From assembly GCF_000513955.1 (NCBI RefSeq), contig NZ_KI911331.1, forward strand, positions 44,955-108,954: a stretch of DNA of 64,000 nt, read 5' to 3'. Below are positions 26,179 through 34,233 of this stretch, one piece after another (position 1 is the first letter of the stretch; each line of letters begins with the position of its first letter). The DNA is from Pseudoxanthomonas suwonensis J47 (GTDB lineage Bacteria; Pseudomonadota; Gammaproteobacteria; Xanthomonadales; Xanthomonadaceae). The notes beneath the pieces were generated by a model. That model did no database searches, had not been told where the DNA came from, and saw only the letters and a program-made list of their open reading frames with translations. A program made the position numbers and the translations under genes.

Positions 26179-26297
26179 GCGATGGCCGGCGGCGGCCTGC
26201 GCCGCCGGCACCCGGTCGATCGCCGGGACTGGACCGGGCCGAGGTGCTGCCGTGCCGTGCAGCACCGGCCCGGTGCCGGCCGGCACCGCGCCTGCGC

Positions 26298-26311
26298 TTG
26301 ACCTGCGTCAT
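26298..26311 (+). promoter_or_regulatory. FNR-type box TTGACCTGCGTCAT upstream of ubiD
   Basis: TTGAC-N4-GTCAT, one base from a perfect inverted repeat, centred 63 bases upstream of the ubiD ATG. The same distance is seen for ubiU, ubiT, norB and the porin. Confidence 0.7.
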
Positions 26312-26367
26312 CGTCGGCCACCGCGGCCTTGCCTAGGGTCTGGAAGTCCCGCCACAGGCCGCTTCCC

Positions 26368-27852
26368 ATGCACGACCTCCGCCAGTTCCTGCAACACCTC
26401 GCCCGCCACGGGCAGCTGCTCGAGACCGATGCCCAGGTCGATCCGGAACTGGAGAGCACGGCGCTGTGCCAGCGTGCCTTGCGCGACGGTGGCCCCGCAT
26501 TGCTGATGCACAATCCGGTCGGGTCGCGCCATCCCCTGCTGGGCAACCTGTTCGGACACCGCCGCCGGATCGAGCTGGCGATCGGCGACCGGCCGGTGGC
26601 TTCGCTGCGCGAGCTCGGCCAGCTGCTGGCGTCGCTGAAGGAACCGCGCTGGCCATCCAGCCTGCGCGACGCGCTGCAGAGCTGGCCGGAACTGGCGCAG
26701 CTGGCGCACGTGGCGCCGCGGCGCGTGGAGGAGGCTGCGTTCGACGAGGAGGTGGTGGAGGGTGGCGACGTCGACCTGGCACGACTGCCGATCCAGCGCT
26801 GCTGGCCGGAGGACGCCGGCCGCCTGATCACCTTCGGCCTGGTGGTCACCCGCGGCGTGCACCAGGCCCGGCAGAACGTGGCGATCTACCGGCAGCAGCT
26901 GCTCGGCCGCAACCGCGTGATCATGCGCTGGCTGGCGCACCGCGGCGGCGCGCAGGACTACGCGTCCTGGCAGCACGCCTTCCCGGACAGGCCCTTCCCG
27001 GTGCTGGTGGCGATCGGTGCCGACCCGGCGACGATGCTGGCGGCGGTGGCGCCGGTGCCGGACACGCTGTCGGAGTACGAGTTCGCCGGCCTGCTGCGCG
27101 GTTCGCGTACCCGGCTGTGGCGCAGCGCACTCACCGGGCTGGACGCACCGGCGGGTGCGGAGATCCTGCTCGAGGGCTTCATCCATCCCGGCGACACCGC
27201 GCTGGAAGGGCCGTTCGGCGACCACACCGGCTACTACAACGCGCAGGGCACCTTCCCGGTCCTGACCGTCGAGCGGATGCGCATGCGTCGCGACGCGATC
27301 TACCACGGCAGCTACATGGGACGCTCGCCGCTGGACGAGCCCTCGGTGCTGTCGATGGCGCTCAACGAGGTCTTCGTGCCGATCCTGCGCAAGGTGTTTC
27401 CGGAGATCGTCGATTTTCACCTGCCACCGGAGGCGTGCTCGTACCGCATCGCGGTGGTGTCGATCCGCAAGCAGTATCCCGGCCATGCGCGCCGGATCAT
27501 GATGGGCATCTGGTCCTACCTGCGCCAGTTCACCTACACCAAGTTCGTGATCGTCACCGACGAGGACGTGGACGTGCGCGACTGGGGCCAGGTCGTCTGG
27601 GCGATCTCCACGCGCGTCGATCCCGCGCGCGACAGCATGCTGGTGGAGAACACGCCGATCGACTACCTCGACTTCGCCACGCCGGTGTCCGGGCTGGGCT
27701 CCAAGCTCGGCCTCGACGCCACCCGCAAGTGGCCGGCCGAATCCGCGCGCGAATGGGGTCGCCCCATCGTCCAGGATCCCCGGGTCGAGCAGCGCATGGC
27801 CGACCTGTGGACGCGGCTGACGCGTGCATCGGAACCTGACATGGATCAATGA
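26368..27852 (+). CDS. ubiD: UbiD-family 4-hydroxy-3-polyprenylbenzoate decarboxylase
   Basis: A 494-aa prenylated-FMN-dependent decarboxylase, close to E. coli UbiD (497 aa), for the ubiquinone pathway. Seen: [39 protein letters not shown], the conserved [13 protein letters not shown] with the prFMN/active-site acidic residue, and [22 protein letters not shown]. It is soluble. The start at 26368 follows a promoter with a FNR-type box. It precedes ubiU-ubiV, forming an O2-independent ubiquinone set. The UbiX partner that makes prFMN is not in the window. The last 17 bases of the gene contain most of the FNR-type box that belongs to ubiU. Confidence 0.92.
   Translation: MHDLRQFLQHLARHGQLLETDAQVDPELESTALCQRALRDGGPALLMHNPVGSRHPLLGNLFGHRRRIELAIGDRPVASLRELGQLLASLKEPRWPSSLRDALQSWPELAQLAHVAPRRVEEAAFDEEVVEGGDVDLARLPIQRCWPEDAGRLITFGLVVTRGVHQARQNVAIYRQQLLGRNRVIMRWLAHRGGAQDYASWQHAFPDRPFPVLVAIGADPATMLAAVAPVPDTLSEYEFAGLLRGSRTRLWRSALTGLDAPAGAEILLEGFIHPGDTALEGPFGDHTGYYNAQGTFPVLTVERMRMRRDAIYHGSYMGRSPLDEPSVLSMALNEVFVPILRKVFPEIVDFHLPPEACSYRIAVVSIRKQYPGHARRIMMGIWSYLRQFTYTKFVIVTDEDVDVRDWGQVVWAISTRVDPARDSMLVENTPIDYLDFATPVSGLGSKLGLDATRKWPAESAREWGRPIVQDPRVEQRMADLWTRLTRASEPDMDQ
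27836..27849 (+). promoter_or_regulatory. FNR-type box CTGACATGGATCAA inside the 3' end of ubiD
   Basis: CTGAC-N4-ATCAA, overlapping the final codons of ubiD and centred 64 bases upstream of the ubiU ATG. It suggests ubiU-ubiV have their own anaerobic promoter besides read-through from ubiD. Confidence 0.65.
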
Positions 27853-27906
27853 GCGCGGCGACCGGCGCGCCTAGGATGGCCGCTTCCCTGGGAGAGGAGG
27901 GGTGCG

Positions 27907-28905
27907 ATGCAACTGGTGTGTCCGGCCGGCAACCTGCCGGCATTGCGCGCGGCGATCGACGCCGGGGCCGACGCGGTCTACGCCGGCTTCCGCGACCAGA
28001 CCAACGCGCGCGCCTTCCCCGGGCTGAACTTCGACGACCGCGAGCTGCGCCAGGGCATCGCCTACGCCCATGCGCTGGACCGCCAAGTCTACCTCGCGCT
28101 CAACACCTATCCGGACAGCATCCGCCTGGTGCACTGGCAGGCTGCGGTCGACCACGCCGCCGAACTGGGCGTGGACGCGATCATCGCCGCGGAAATGGGC
28201 GTGCTCGACTACGCGTGCCGGCACTACCCGCAGCTGCCGCGGCACCTGTCGGTGCAGGGTTCGGCCACCACCGCGCCTGCACTGAAGTACGCCCATGAGC
28301 GCTTCGGCATCGCCCGCGCGGTGCTGCCACGGGTCCTGTCGGTACAACAGGTCGAGCGCCTGTGCGAGGCCTCGCCGGTGCCGCTGGAGGTGTTCGCCTT
28401 CGGCAGCCTGTGCATCATGGTCGAAGGCCGCTGCCAGCTGTCCAGCTACGTCACCGGCAAGTCGCCCAACCGCCACGGCGTGTGCTCGCCGGCCAATTTC
28501 GTGCGCTGGGACGAACACGCCGACAGGAGCCGCAGCGTGCGCCTCAACGGCGTTCTGATCGACCGCTTCGCCGAGGCCGAGCCGGCCGGCTACCCGACCG
28601 TCTGCAAGGGCCGTTACGCCGTCGCCGGCGAGGTGTTCCACGCGCTCGAGGAACCGACCAGCCTCAACACGCTGGAGCTGCTGCCGCGGCTGGCCCAGGC
28701 CGGCGTGGCGGCGCTGAAGATCGAAGGCCGCCAGCGCGGTGTGGCTTACGTGCGCGCGGTGGCCTCCACCTGGCGCAAGGCCATCGACCGCTACCGCGAG
28801 TCGCCGGAGCGCTGGACCACCGAGGATGCCTGGCAGCAGGCCCTGTCCGCGCACGCCGAAGGCCAGCAGACCACGCTCGGCCCCTACCACCGCGCCTGGC
28901 ACTGA
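27907..28905 (+). CDS. ubiU: UbiU, O2-independent ubiquinone hydroxylation subunit (U32 family)
   Basis: A 332-aa peptidase-U32-like protein which with UbiV hydroxylates ubiquinone precursors without oxygen. The four [4Fe-4S] cysteines stand at Cys169, Cys176, Cys193 and Cys233, matching the positions in E. coli UbiU almost exactly. Other motifs are VCPAGNLPALRAAIDAGADAVY at the start (split here by family variation) and FAFGSLCIMVEGRCQLS. GAGAGGAGG lies just upstream of the ATG at 27907. It is 20 bases ahead of ubiV. A heterodimer with UbiV in the cytoplasm is expected. Confidence 0.95.
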   Translation: MQLVCPAGNLPALRAAIDAGADAVYAGFRDQTNARAFPGLNFDDRELRQGIAYAHALDRQVYLALNTYPDSIRLVHWQAAVDHAAELGVDAIIAAEMGVLDYACRHYPQLPRHLSVQGSATTAPALKYAHERFGIARAVLPRVLSVQQVERLCEASPVPLEVFAFGSLCIMVEGRCQLSSYVTGKSPNRHGVCSPANFVRWDEHADRSRSVRLNGVLIDRFAEAEPAGYPTVCKGRYAVAGEVFHALEEPTSLNTLELLPRLAQAGVAALKIEGRQRGVAYVRAVASTWRKAIDRYRESPERWTTEDAWQQALSAHAEGQQTTLGPYHRAWH

Positions 28906-28925
28906 GTGCCGGAGGAACCTGACGC

Positions 28926-29813
28926 ATGAAGCTGAGCCTGGGTCCGTTGCAGTACTTCTGGCCGCGCGAGCAGACGCTCGCCTTCTACGGCCGCGTCGCC
29001 TCCATGCCGGTGGACATCGTCTACCTGGGCGAGACCGTGTGCAGCAAGCGCCGCGAACTGCGCACGGCCGACTGGCTGGCACTGGCCGACGAGCTGGCCT
29101 CGGCCGGCAAGGAGGTGGTGCTGTCCACGCTGGCGCTGGTCGAGGCCGAGTCCGAACTGGGCGTGCTGCGCAGCCTGGTCGGCAACGGCCGCTTCCTGGT
29201 CGAGGCCAACGACCTGTCGGCGGTCCAGCTGTGCCGCGAGCAGGGCGTGCCGTTCGTGGGCGGCCCTTCGCTCAACGTGTACAACCATCGCGCGCTGGCG
29301 ATGCTGCAGGAAGACGGGATGCAGCGCTGGGTTCCGGGGGTCGAACAGGGCCAGCTGCTGCTGCACGAGATCCGCGCGATGCTCGAGGCCAGCGGCGGGC
29401 GCATGCCGCCGCTGGAAATGCTCGCCTGGGGCCGGCTGCCGCTGGCGTATTCGGCGCGCTGCTTCACCGCCCGTGCGCTGGACCTGCCGAAGGACCAGTG
29501 CGGCTTCCGCTGCATCGAGCATCCCCACGGCCTGCCGCTGGCCACGCGCGAGGGCGAACCGTTCATGACCATCAACGGCATCCAGGTGCAGGGTGCGGAG
29601 ATCGTCGACATGGCGCCCGAATGCGCCGAGCTGGCGGCCAGCGGCGTGGAGGTGCTGCGGCTGGCGCCGCAGGCCGGCGGCATGGACGAAGTGGTCGCGC
29701 ACTTCCGCGCCGCGATCGGAGCGCAGGAACCGGTGCAGCGGCGCGGTGCCGCCAACGGCTACTGGCGCGGTGGCCCCGGCAAGGCCGCGCTGCCGGCGGT
29801 GCCCGCGGCCTGA
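28926..29813 (+). CDS. ubiV: UbiV, partner of UbiU (U32 family)
   Basis: A 295-aa U32-family protein, the second half of the O2-independent hydroxylase. Cysteines for the [4Fe-4S] cluster are Cys39, Cys179, Cys192 and Cys196 (GETVCSKRRE, and ARCF...QCGFRC), the UbiV pattern. GGAGGAAC precedes the ATG at 28926. It ends 16 bases from the convergent chorismate mutase-UbiT gene. Prephenate-dependent hydroxylation by UbiUV has been proposed in the literature for this pathway, which makes the neighbouring chorismate mutase domain notable. Confidence 0.94.
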   Translation: MKLSLGPLQYFWPREQTLAFYGRVASMPVDIVYLGETVCSKRRELRTADWLALADELASAGKEVVLSTLALVEAESELGVLRSLVGNGRFLVEANDLSAVQLCREQGVPFVGGPSLNVYNHRALAMLQEDGMQRWVPGVEQGQLLLHEIRAMLEASGGRMPPLEMLAWGRLPLAYSARCFTARALDLPKDQCGFRCIEHPHGLPLATREGEPFMTINGIQVQGAEIVDMAPECAELAASGVEVLRLAPQAGGMDEVVAHFRAAIGAQEPVQRRGAANGYWRGGPGKAALPAVPAA

Positions 29814-29829
29814 GCGGGCACCGCCGCCT

Positions 29830-30678
29830 TCAGCGGCGGCGATGGGCGTCGCGGGCCGCGCGCAGCAGCAGGCTGCTGCGCTGCAGTGGTATGCGCAGCC
29901 CCAGCGGCAGTTCTTCCCATGGCAGGCGATCGAGCAGGTTGCGCACGGTCAGTCCCAGCTCGGTATCGCCGGTGAGGACCAGGCGGCGCTGGAAGAACAG
30001 CGTGTCGGCATCCTCCAGGCGGCTTGCCAGCAACAGCAGGTCGGTCGCGCTGCCGCGCACGGTGGCTTCGGCCGGCGCCGTGCAGGCAACCAGGCGCCCG
30101 CCATCCCATGACAGCACCCATTCCAGGCCGAGGTCGTCGATCGCGATGCCCAGGCGGCGGCCGCGGACCAGGTCCAGCGAAGCCGGGTCGAGGCAGCGCA
30201 GCGCCCGCGCCAGCACGCGCACCACCAGCGGCGCATGCAGTGCCCGCGGCAGTCGGCGCAGCAGCGGTTGCCAGCGGCGCGGTGGAGGCAGCAGGCCGAG
30301 CATCCGGGTACGGCCGGCTTCGATCAGGTGCGACGGCATGGCGGGAACTCCAGAGGATGGAACGGACTGCGCCTGCTGGCGGCAGGCATCGGAGATCAGG
30401 ACCCGCATCAGCGCGTCGGCGGTGTCGCCCGGCACCGCCACGCGTGCGGCCACCTGGCGCGCGCGGGACAGCACGTGCGCCTCGCGCTGGCCATCGCGCA
30501 GCGGCCGGCCAGCCACGCGTTTGCCGTGCGCGACCACACCGACGAGGCGACGGCGCAGTCCGGCCATCACCACCATGGCGTCGTCCAGGTGGTCGATGGC
30601 GTGGCGGGCGCCGGCGACGCCGCGTGAGGCGAGGGCGTCCAGCGGGTCGCGTGCGGGCGGGAACACCGGTACGGACAT
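29830..30678 (-). CDS. ubiT: Chorismate mutase (AroQ type)-UbiT (SCP2 domain) fusion
   Basis: A 282-aa two-domain protein. Residues 15-105 match the AroQ chorismate mutase fold, and every E. coli active-site position has an equivalent without gaps: Arg25, Arg42, Lys53, Asp62, Arg65, Glu66 and Gln102 (for R11, R28, K39, D48, R51, E52, Q88); only S84 is replaced, by Ala98. Residues 115-282 are an SCP2-type lipid-carrier domain like UbiT (residues FQRRLVLTGDTELGLTVRNLLD). UbiT accompanies UbiU and UbiV and binds ubiquinone intermediates. It is convergent to ubiV and preceded by a FNR-type box. Fusion of a prephenate-making domain to UbiT would put prephenate at the anaerobic hydroxylation complex; that is inference. 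Confidence 0.85.
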   Translation of the reverse strand: MSVPVFPPARDPLDALASRGVAGARHAIDHLDDAMVVMAGLRRRLVGVVAHGKRVAGRPLRDGQREAHVLSRARQVAARVAVPGDTADALMRVLISDACRQQAQSVPSSGVPAMPSHLIEAGRTRMLGLLPPPRRWQPLLRRLPRALHAPLVVRVLARALRCLDPASLDLVRGRRLGIAIDDLGLEWVLSWDGGRLVACTAPAEATVRGSATDLLLLASRLEDADTLFFQRRLVLTGDTELGLTVRNLLDRLPWEELPLGLRIPLQRSSLLLRAARDAHRRR

Positions 30679-30734
30679 GTCGATGAAAGCGGGGGCGGGA
30701 CCGGCGATGCTAGCGACGGCGATGCCGATGGCAC

Positions 30735-30748
30735 CTGACCCAGGTCAA
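30735..30748 (-). promoter_or_regulatory. FNR-type box CTGACCCAGGTCAA upstream of ubiT fusion
   Basis: Read on the minus strand TTGAC-N4-GTCAG; centred 63 bases upstream of the fusion gene start. It sits in the 89-base gap between this gene and the DGC gene. Confidence 0.72.
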
Positions 30749-30767
30749 GCGGCAACCACCGGCGGCG

Positions 30768-31184
30768 CTAGCCGTTCGCTGGATCCGGGGCAGCGTCGTC
30801 ACCGGCAGTGCATGCGGCGCCGGCCAGGGAGGACGCAGCGGGCAGCACCTCGTCGCGGTAGATCCGCTCGGCCTCTACCGGATCGAAGTCGGCATGGCGG
30901 CGCTTGCGCACGCCGTAATCGGACAGGGTGAGGTGGGTGTCCGCGCGGACGCCTGCGCGGGCGAGACAGGCGGAGACGCAGTGCAGCACGCAGCCATCGA
31001 GCGCCAGGATCGGGCGGCCGGCCTGCGCGGTCTTCACCAGGCCGGGCACGCCACCACCGACGCCGGCGATGCAGGACATCTCCGCCACGCCGGCGCGGTC
31101 GAGCCACAGCGCCAGGGTGTTGGCCATCTGCGCGGCACTCGAGCAGCCGGAACAGCTGTAGACCAGGGGTGGTCGGGTTTTCAC
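30768..31184 (-). CDS. DGC-domain protein (putative metal-binding)
   Basis: A 138-aa cysteine-rich protein of the DGC-domain type (named for an Asp-Gly-Cys motif). Cysteines are Cys11 and Cys14 in YSCSGCSSAAQ, Cys38, then the DGC at 63-65 in ALDGCVLHCVSACL, with Cys69 and Cys73. It starts at GTG with GGAGG seven bases upstream, and this GTG overlaps the TGA of the NnrS gene. Family members are annotated as zinc-binding without proven function; the Cys arrangement could equally hold an Fe-S cluster. Third gene of a DUF2249-NnrS-DGC operon behind a FNR-type box. Confidence 0.85.
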   Translation of the reverse strand: MKTRPPLVYSCSGCSSAAQMANTLALWLDRAGVAEMSCIAGVGGGVPGLVKTAQAGRPILALDGCVLHCVSACLARAGVRADTHLTLSDYGVRKRRHADFDPVEAERIYRDEVLPAASSLAGAACTAGDDAAPDPANG

Positions 31185-32449
31185 CGGTAAGCCTCCGGGT
31201 GGTGCAGGAAGTGGCGTGCGCGGCGCAGGCAGCGCAGCAGGCAGGCGAGGGTGGCCGCGTGCGCGGTGGCGAGGACCAGGCCGGCGGCGAAGGCGGCGCG
31301 CGGCCCAAGCAGTGCGGCCGGAAGCAGCAGCGCCGCAACCAGGTGCAGGACCAGCGCGCGGCGCTTGTCCTCTTCCGGTAGCAGGCGCCCCACCGGCGGG
31401 ATACGCATGCCACGCGGACAGCGTCCGCGCAGGTCGACCCAGCTGATGAAGGAGACGATCTCCAGCAGCATGCCGGTGAGCAGGAGGGGTACGCCGATGC
31501 CGAGCGCGACCGTGCCGGCGAGCATGCCCGCGGTGCCTGTGTCGATCCACGGGGCCTCGACCAGCGTCGCGCAGGCGGCCAGTGCGGCCAGGACGAGGGC
31601 GACGCAGCCGGCGGTCCAGAACCGCACCAGGCTGGGGTTGCGCCGGTGTGGCGCGCGCCATTGCAGCCACAGCACCGCGCCGGCGAAGGCGCAGGCCTGC
31701 ACCGCCAGCGCCAGTGCGATCACGCCCGCTGGCGCTCCGCACAACCGCGCCAGCGCAGCCGCCAGCGGCAGGACGATGGCCGCCGCCATCCACGCCTGCT
31801 GGATGCGCGCCGGGACCTGCGGCGTGCCCTGGAACATCGGCACGGTCACGCTGCCGACCGCGGCCAGCAGCCCCAGCACCCAGCCGCCGCCACCGAACAT
31901 GGCATGCGCATCCACCACGCGGTCCAGCGGCAGCGTGCCGTAGCCGCGCAGCAGCGCGGCCGCCAGCACGCCGAGCAGCGCGGTCGCCGCCAGTGCCAGC
32001 AATGCCGCGCCGATACCTGCGCGCAGCAGGCGTTGCGCGCCGCGCCGGAACAGGTCCAGGAGCGGCGGAACCAGCACCAGTCCCAGCGCCGTGGCGAGCA
32101 GCAGCGCCGCGGGCAGCAGCAGCGCGTGCATGCCATGGAAGGCCAGCACGAACAGCGCCAGGCCCAGGTTCAGCGCCGCGTGCGCCAGCGGCAACCAGCG
32201 CGCGCCACGCAGCGGCGTGGCGGCCGCCACCGGCAGGAACTGCTGCAGGCTGCCGAGCATCGCGTTGCCCAGCAGGCCCAGGGTGAAGACGTGCACCAGG
32301 GCGATGGTGGATGGAGACCAGCGACCGGCAAGCGCATGCGGATCCATCGCCAGCATCACCCCGGCGACCATGCCCCAGGTCGGCGCGATGAGCAGGAAGC
32401 GCAGCGGGCGCGCGGCCGGCGGTGCCCGGGTGAAAGCGAGGCCGCTCAC
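31181..32449 (-). CDS. NnrS-like multi-pass membrane protein (copy 1)
   Basis: A 422-aa inner-membrane protein with about 12 hydrophobic segments. It resembles NnrS-type haem-copper membrane proteins of denitrifiers, with histidines in FVLAFHGMHALLLP and VVDAHAMFGGGGWVLGL that could bind metal. NnrS proteins relieve nitrosative stress in the organisms where they are studied. The GTG at 32449 overlaps the TGA of DUF2249 (GTGA), and its own TGA overlaps the DGC GTG, so the three are tightly coupled. The open frame extends upstream but loses hydrophobic character. It shares family type with the NnrS at 39161-40420, though the sequences differ clearly. Confidence 0.75.
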   Translation of the reverse strand: MSGLAFTRAPPAARPLRFLLIAPTWGMVAGVMLAMDPHALAGRWSPSTIALVHVFTLGLLGNAMLGSLQQFLPVAAATPLRGARWLPLAHAALNLGLALFVLAFHGMHALLLPAALLLATALGLVLVPPLLDLFRRGAQRLLRAGIGAALLALAATALLGVLAAALLRGYGTLPLDRVVDAHAMFGGGGWVLGLLAAVGSVTVPMFQGTPQVPARIQQAWMAAAIVLPLAAALARLCGAPAGVIALALAVQACAFAGAVLWLQWRAPHRRNPSLVRFWTAGCVALVLAALAACATLVEAPWIDTGTAGMLAGTVALGIGVPLLLTGMLLEIVSFISWVDLRGRCPRGMRIPPVGRLLPEEDKRRALVLHLVAALLLPAALLGPRAAFAAGLVLATAHAATLACLLRCLRRARHFLHHPEAYR

Positions 32450-32724
32450 GCGCGTGCCGTGGCGCCATCCGTCGCGGGCATCGCCGCCGATTCCAGCAGC
32501 GCCGAATCGACGCGCCGCGCGATCGCGATGCATGCGCCGCCGCCGGCAAGGTCCTCGACGCGCCATGCCCACCCGTGGGCTTCCAGCAGTGGTAGCAGCG
32601 GACCCGGGCGGAACGGCGTCATCGCCACCAGGCAGGCGTGCGCAGGCAGCGCCTCCAGGGCATCGAGGATGCGCTGCATCGGTTCGGGTGGCGGCAGGTG
32701 GCGCAGGTCCAGCGGCGCGTTCAT
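32446..32724 (-). CDS. DUF2249-type small protein
   Basis: A 92-aa soluble protein with the DUF2249 pattern: LDLRHLPPPEPMQRILDALEAL, split by LPAHACLVAMTPFRPGPLLP, then GWAWRVEDLAGG. These small domains recur beside nitrite and NO genes in denitrifiers, sometimes fused to hemerythrin-type regulators. The ATG at 32724 is 60 bases from the centre of a FNR-type box, and its stop overlaps the NnrS GTG. A role in NO response is inferred from context only. Confidence 0.8.
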   Translation of the reverse strand: MNAPLDLRHLPPPEPMQRILDALEALPAHACLVAMTPFRPGPLLPLLEAHGWAWRVEDLAGGGACIAIARRVDSALLESAAMPATDGATARA

Positions 32725-32777
32725 GGCAGTCACGTGGGGGCGTGGTCGCACGTTCGCAGCGCGCGGGCGTCCGCGCA

Positions 32778-32791
32778 TTGACATGCATCAG
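32778..32791 (-). promoter_or_regulatory. FNR-type box TTGACATGCATCAG upstream of DUF2249
   Basis: TTGAC-N4-ATCAG, centred 60 bases upstream of the DUF2249 ATG on the minus strand. It shares a divergent promoter region with the porin box at 32826. Confidence 0.7.
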
Positions 32792-32825
32792 GTCCGTCGC
32801 GATCGCCGCGCCAATGGGCACGCGC

Positions 32826-32839
32826 TTGACGCCGGTCAT
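32826..32839 (+). promoter_or_regulatory. FNR-type box TTGACGCCGGTCAT upstream of the porin
   Basis: TTGAC-N4-GTCAT, one base from a perfect inverted repeat, centred 65 bases upstream of the porin ATG. Confidence 0.65.
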
Positions 32840-32897
32840 GGAGCCCCGTCGCCGCCGGGCCTAGCGTGCCGGTAACCCCACGCACTGCACGAGAACG

Positions 32898-34139
32898 ATG
32901 TCCAGGAAGTCCGCACGCCGGTCCGCCCCGCTGCTCGCAGTGCTGCTCGCCCCGCTGCCGGCGCTGGCCGCCGCTGGGGATGGCGGCGGCACCTGGCTGG
33001 ACCTGCGCTACCGCCACGAACGCGTCGACCAGTCCGGCTTCGAACGCGATGCCGTCGCCGACACCTTGCGGGTGCGGGTCGGCGCGCACAGCGCGGCGTG
33101 GCACGGCTGGTCGGCGCTGGCCGAAGCCGACGCGGTGCTCGCGCTGGACGGCAGCCGCCACAACGACACCCGCAACGGACGCCGCGGCTATCCGGTTATC
33201 GCCGATCCGGCCGGCGCCGGGATCAACCAGGCACTGCTGCGCCACGCCACCGCCACGACCACCGCCACGCTCGGCCGCCAGCGCATCAACCTCGACAACC
33301 AGCGGTTCGTCGGCGGCAGCGCCTGGCGCCAGAACGAGCAGACCTTCGACGGCGTGTACCTGCAGCTGGCCGCCAGCCCCCGCGTGGCACTCGACTACGC
33401 CTGGGTCGGCGGCTTCGACACCGTGTTCGGCCCCTCCGACAGCCCCACATCCACTCGCGCCAACCCGTCCGACAGCGGCGGCGACAGCCACCTGCTGCGC
33501 GCCGCGCTGGAGCTGGCGCCGCAGGCGAAGCTGGTCGCCTACCACTACCGCGTCGAGCTGGACGACATGGCGGTCACCGCGACGGCGCCACTGGGCACGC
33601 TGGACAGCCGCACCAGCGGCCTGCGCCTGGAAGGCCGGCGGGGGCCGTGGAGCTACGCCGCCGAATACGCCCGCCAACGCGAACTGGCCGGCAACCCGTG
33701 GCGGCTGCACAGCCGCTACGCGCTGGCCGAGCTGGGCTACGCCTTCGACGGCGGCCTCGTGCTCAAGGCCGGCCTGGAGTCGCTGGGTGGCGGGCAGGGC
33801 GAGGGCAACCGTGCCTTCCAGACTCCGCTGGCGACCCGCCATGCCTTCCAGGGCTGGGCGGACGTATTCCTGACCACCCCGGCGCAGGGCGTGGACGACC
33901 GCTACGCCGGCGTCGCCGCGCCGCTGGCCGGCGGCAGCCTGCAGGCCTGGTACCACGACTTCGTCCCCGAGCGCGGCGGCGGTCGCTACGGGCGCGAGCT
34001 GGACCTGTCCTGGACGCACCCGGTCCCGGGCGTGAAGGGTCTGGCCGGGCTGCTCAAGCTGGCCCGCTACCGCAGCGACGACGCAGCCCGGACCGTCGAC
34101 ACCGCCAAGGTCTGGCTGCAGCTGCAATACAGCTACTGA
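32898..34139 (+). CDS. Outer-membrane porin (alginate-export/OprB-like barrel)
   Basis: A 413-aa outer-membrane beta-barrel protein. A signal peptide (APLLAVLLAPLPALAAAG) precedes alternating strands with an N-terminal WLDLRYRHERVDQ and a C-terminal strand ending LQLQYSY, the usual final aromatic. Motifs such as GRQRINLDNQRFVGG and NEQTFDGVYL are shared with alginate-export-type porins found in diverse gammaproteobacteria. Substrate is not known. It has its own FNR-type box and lies divergent to the DUF2249-NnrS operon, so it is probably an anaerobically induced solute channel; nitrate, nitrite or a carboxylate are only guesses. Confidence 0.75.
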   Translation: MSRKSARRSAPLLAVLLAPLPALAAAGDGGGTWLDLRYRHERVDQSGFERDAVADTLRVRVGAHSAAWHGWSALAEADAVLALDGSRHNDTRNGRRGYPVIADPAGAGINQALLRHATATTTATLGRQRINLDNQRFVGGSAWRQNEQTFDGVYLQLAASPRVALDYAWVGGFDTVFGPSDSPTSTRANPSDSGGDSHLLRAALELAPQAKLVAYHYRVELDDMAVTATAPLGTLDSRTSGLRLEGRRGPWSYAAEYARQRELAGNPWRLHSRYALAELGYAFDGGLVLKAGLESLGGGQGEGNRAFQTPLATRHAFQGWADVFLTTPAQGVDDRYAGVAAPLAGGSLQAWYHDFVPERGGGRYGRELDLSWTHPVPGVKGLAGLLKLARYRSDDAARTVDTAKVWLQLQYSY

Positions 34140-34198
34140 GTCCCGGGGGGCAGGAACGGCCGCCCAACGGCCCGGACCGCGGGGCCGGGGCGACCCGG

Positions 34199-34219
34199 CC
34201 GGTCATGTAAAATGACCGG
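34199..34219. terminator. Inverted repeat CCGGTCAT-N5-ATGACCGG plus T-run
   Basis: Eight-base arms (34199-34206 and 34212-34219) surround gtaaa, and four T follow on the plus strand. It lies 60 bases past the porin stop and 14 bases before the motor-operon start, so it can be a porin terminator, an operator for the motor operon, or both. Confidence 0.5.
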
Positions 34220-34233
34220 TTTTCGAGTGGTAG

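Noticed and set aside
30768-32549. 593-codon minus-strand frame covering NnrS and DGC
   Set aside because: Most of it is out of frame with the NnrS sequence; only its last 138 codons, from the GTG at 31184, make a recognisable protein (DGC).
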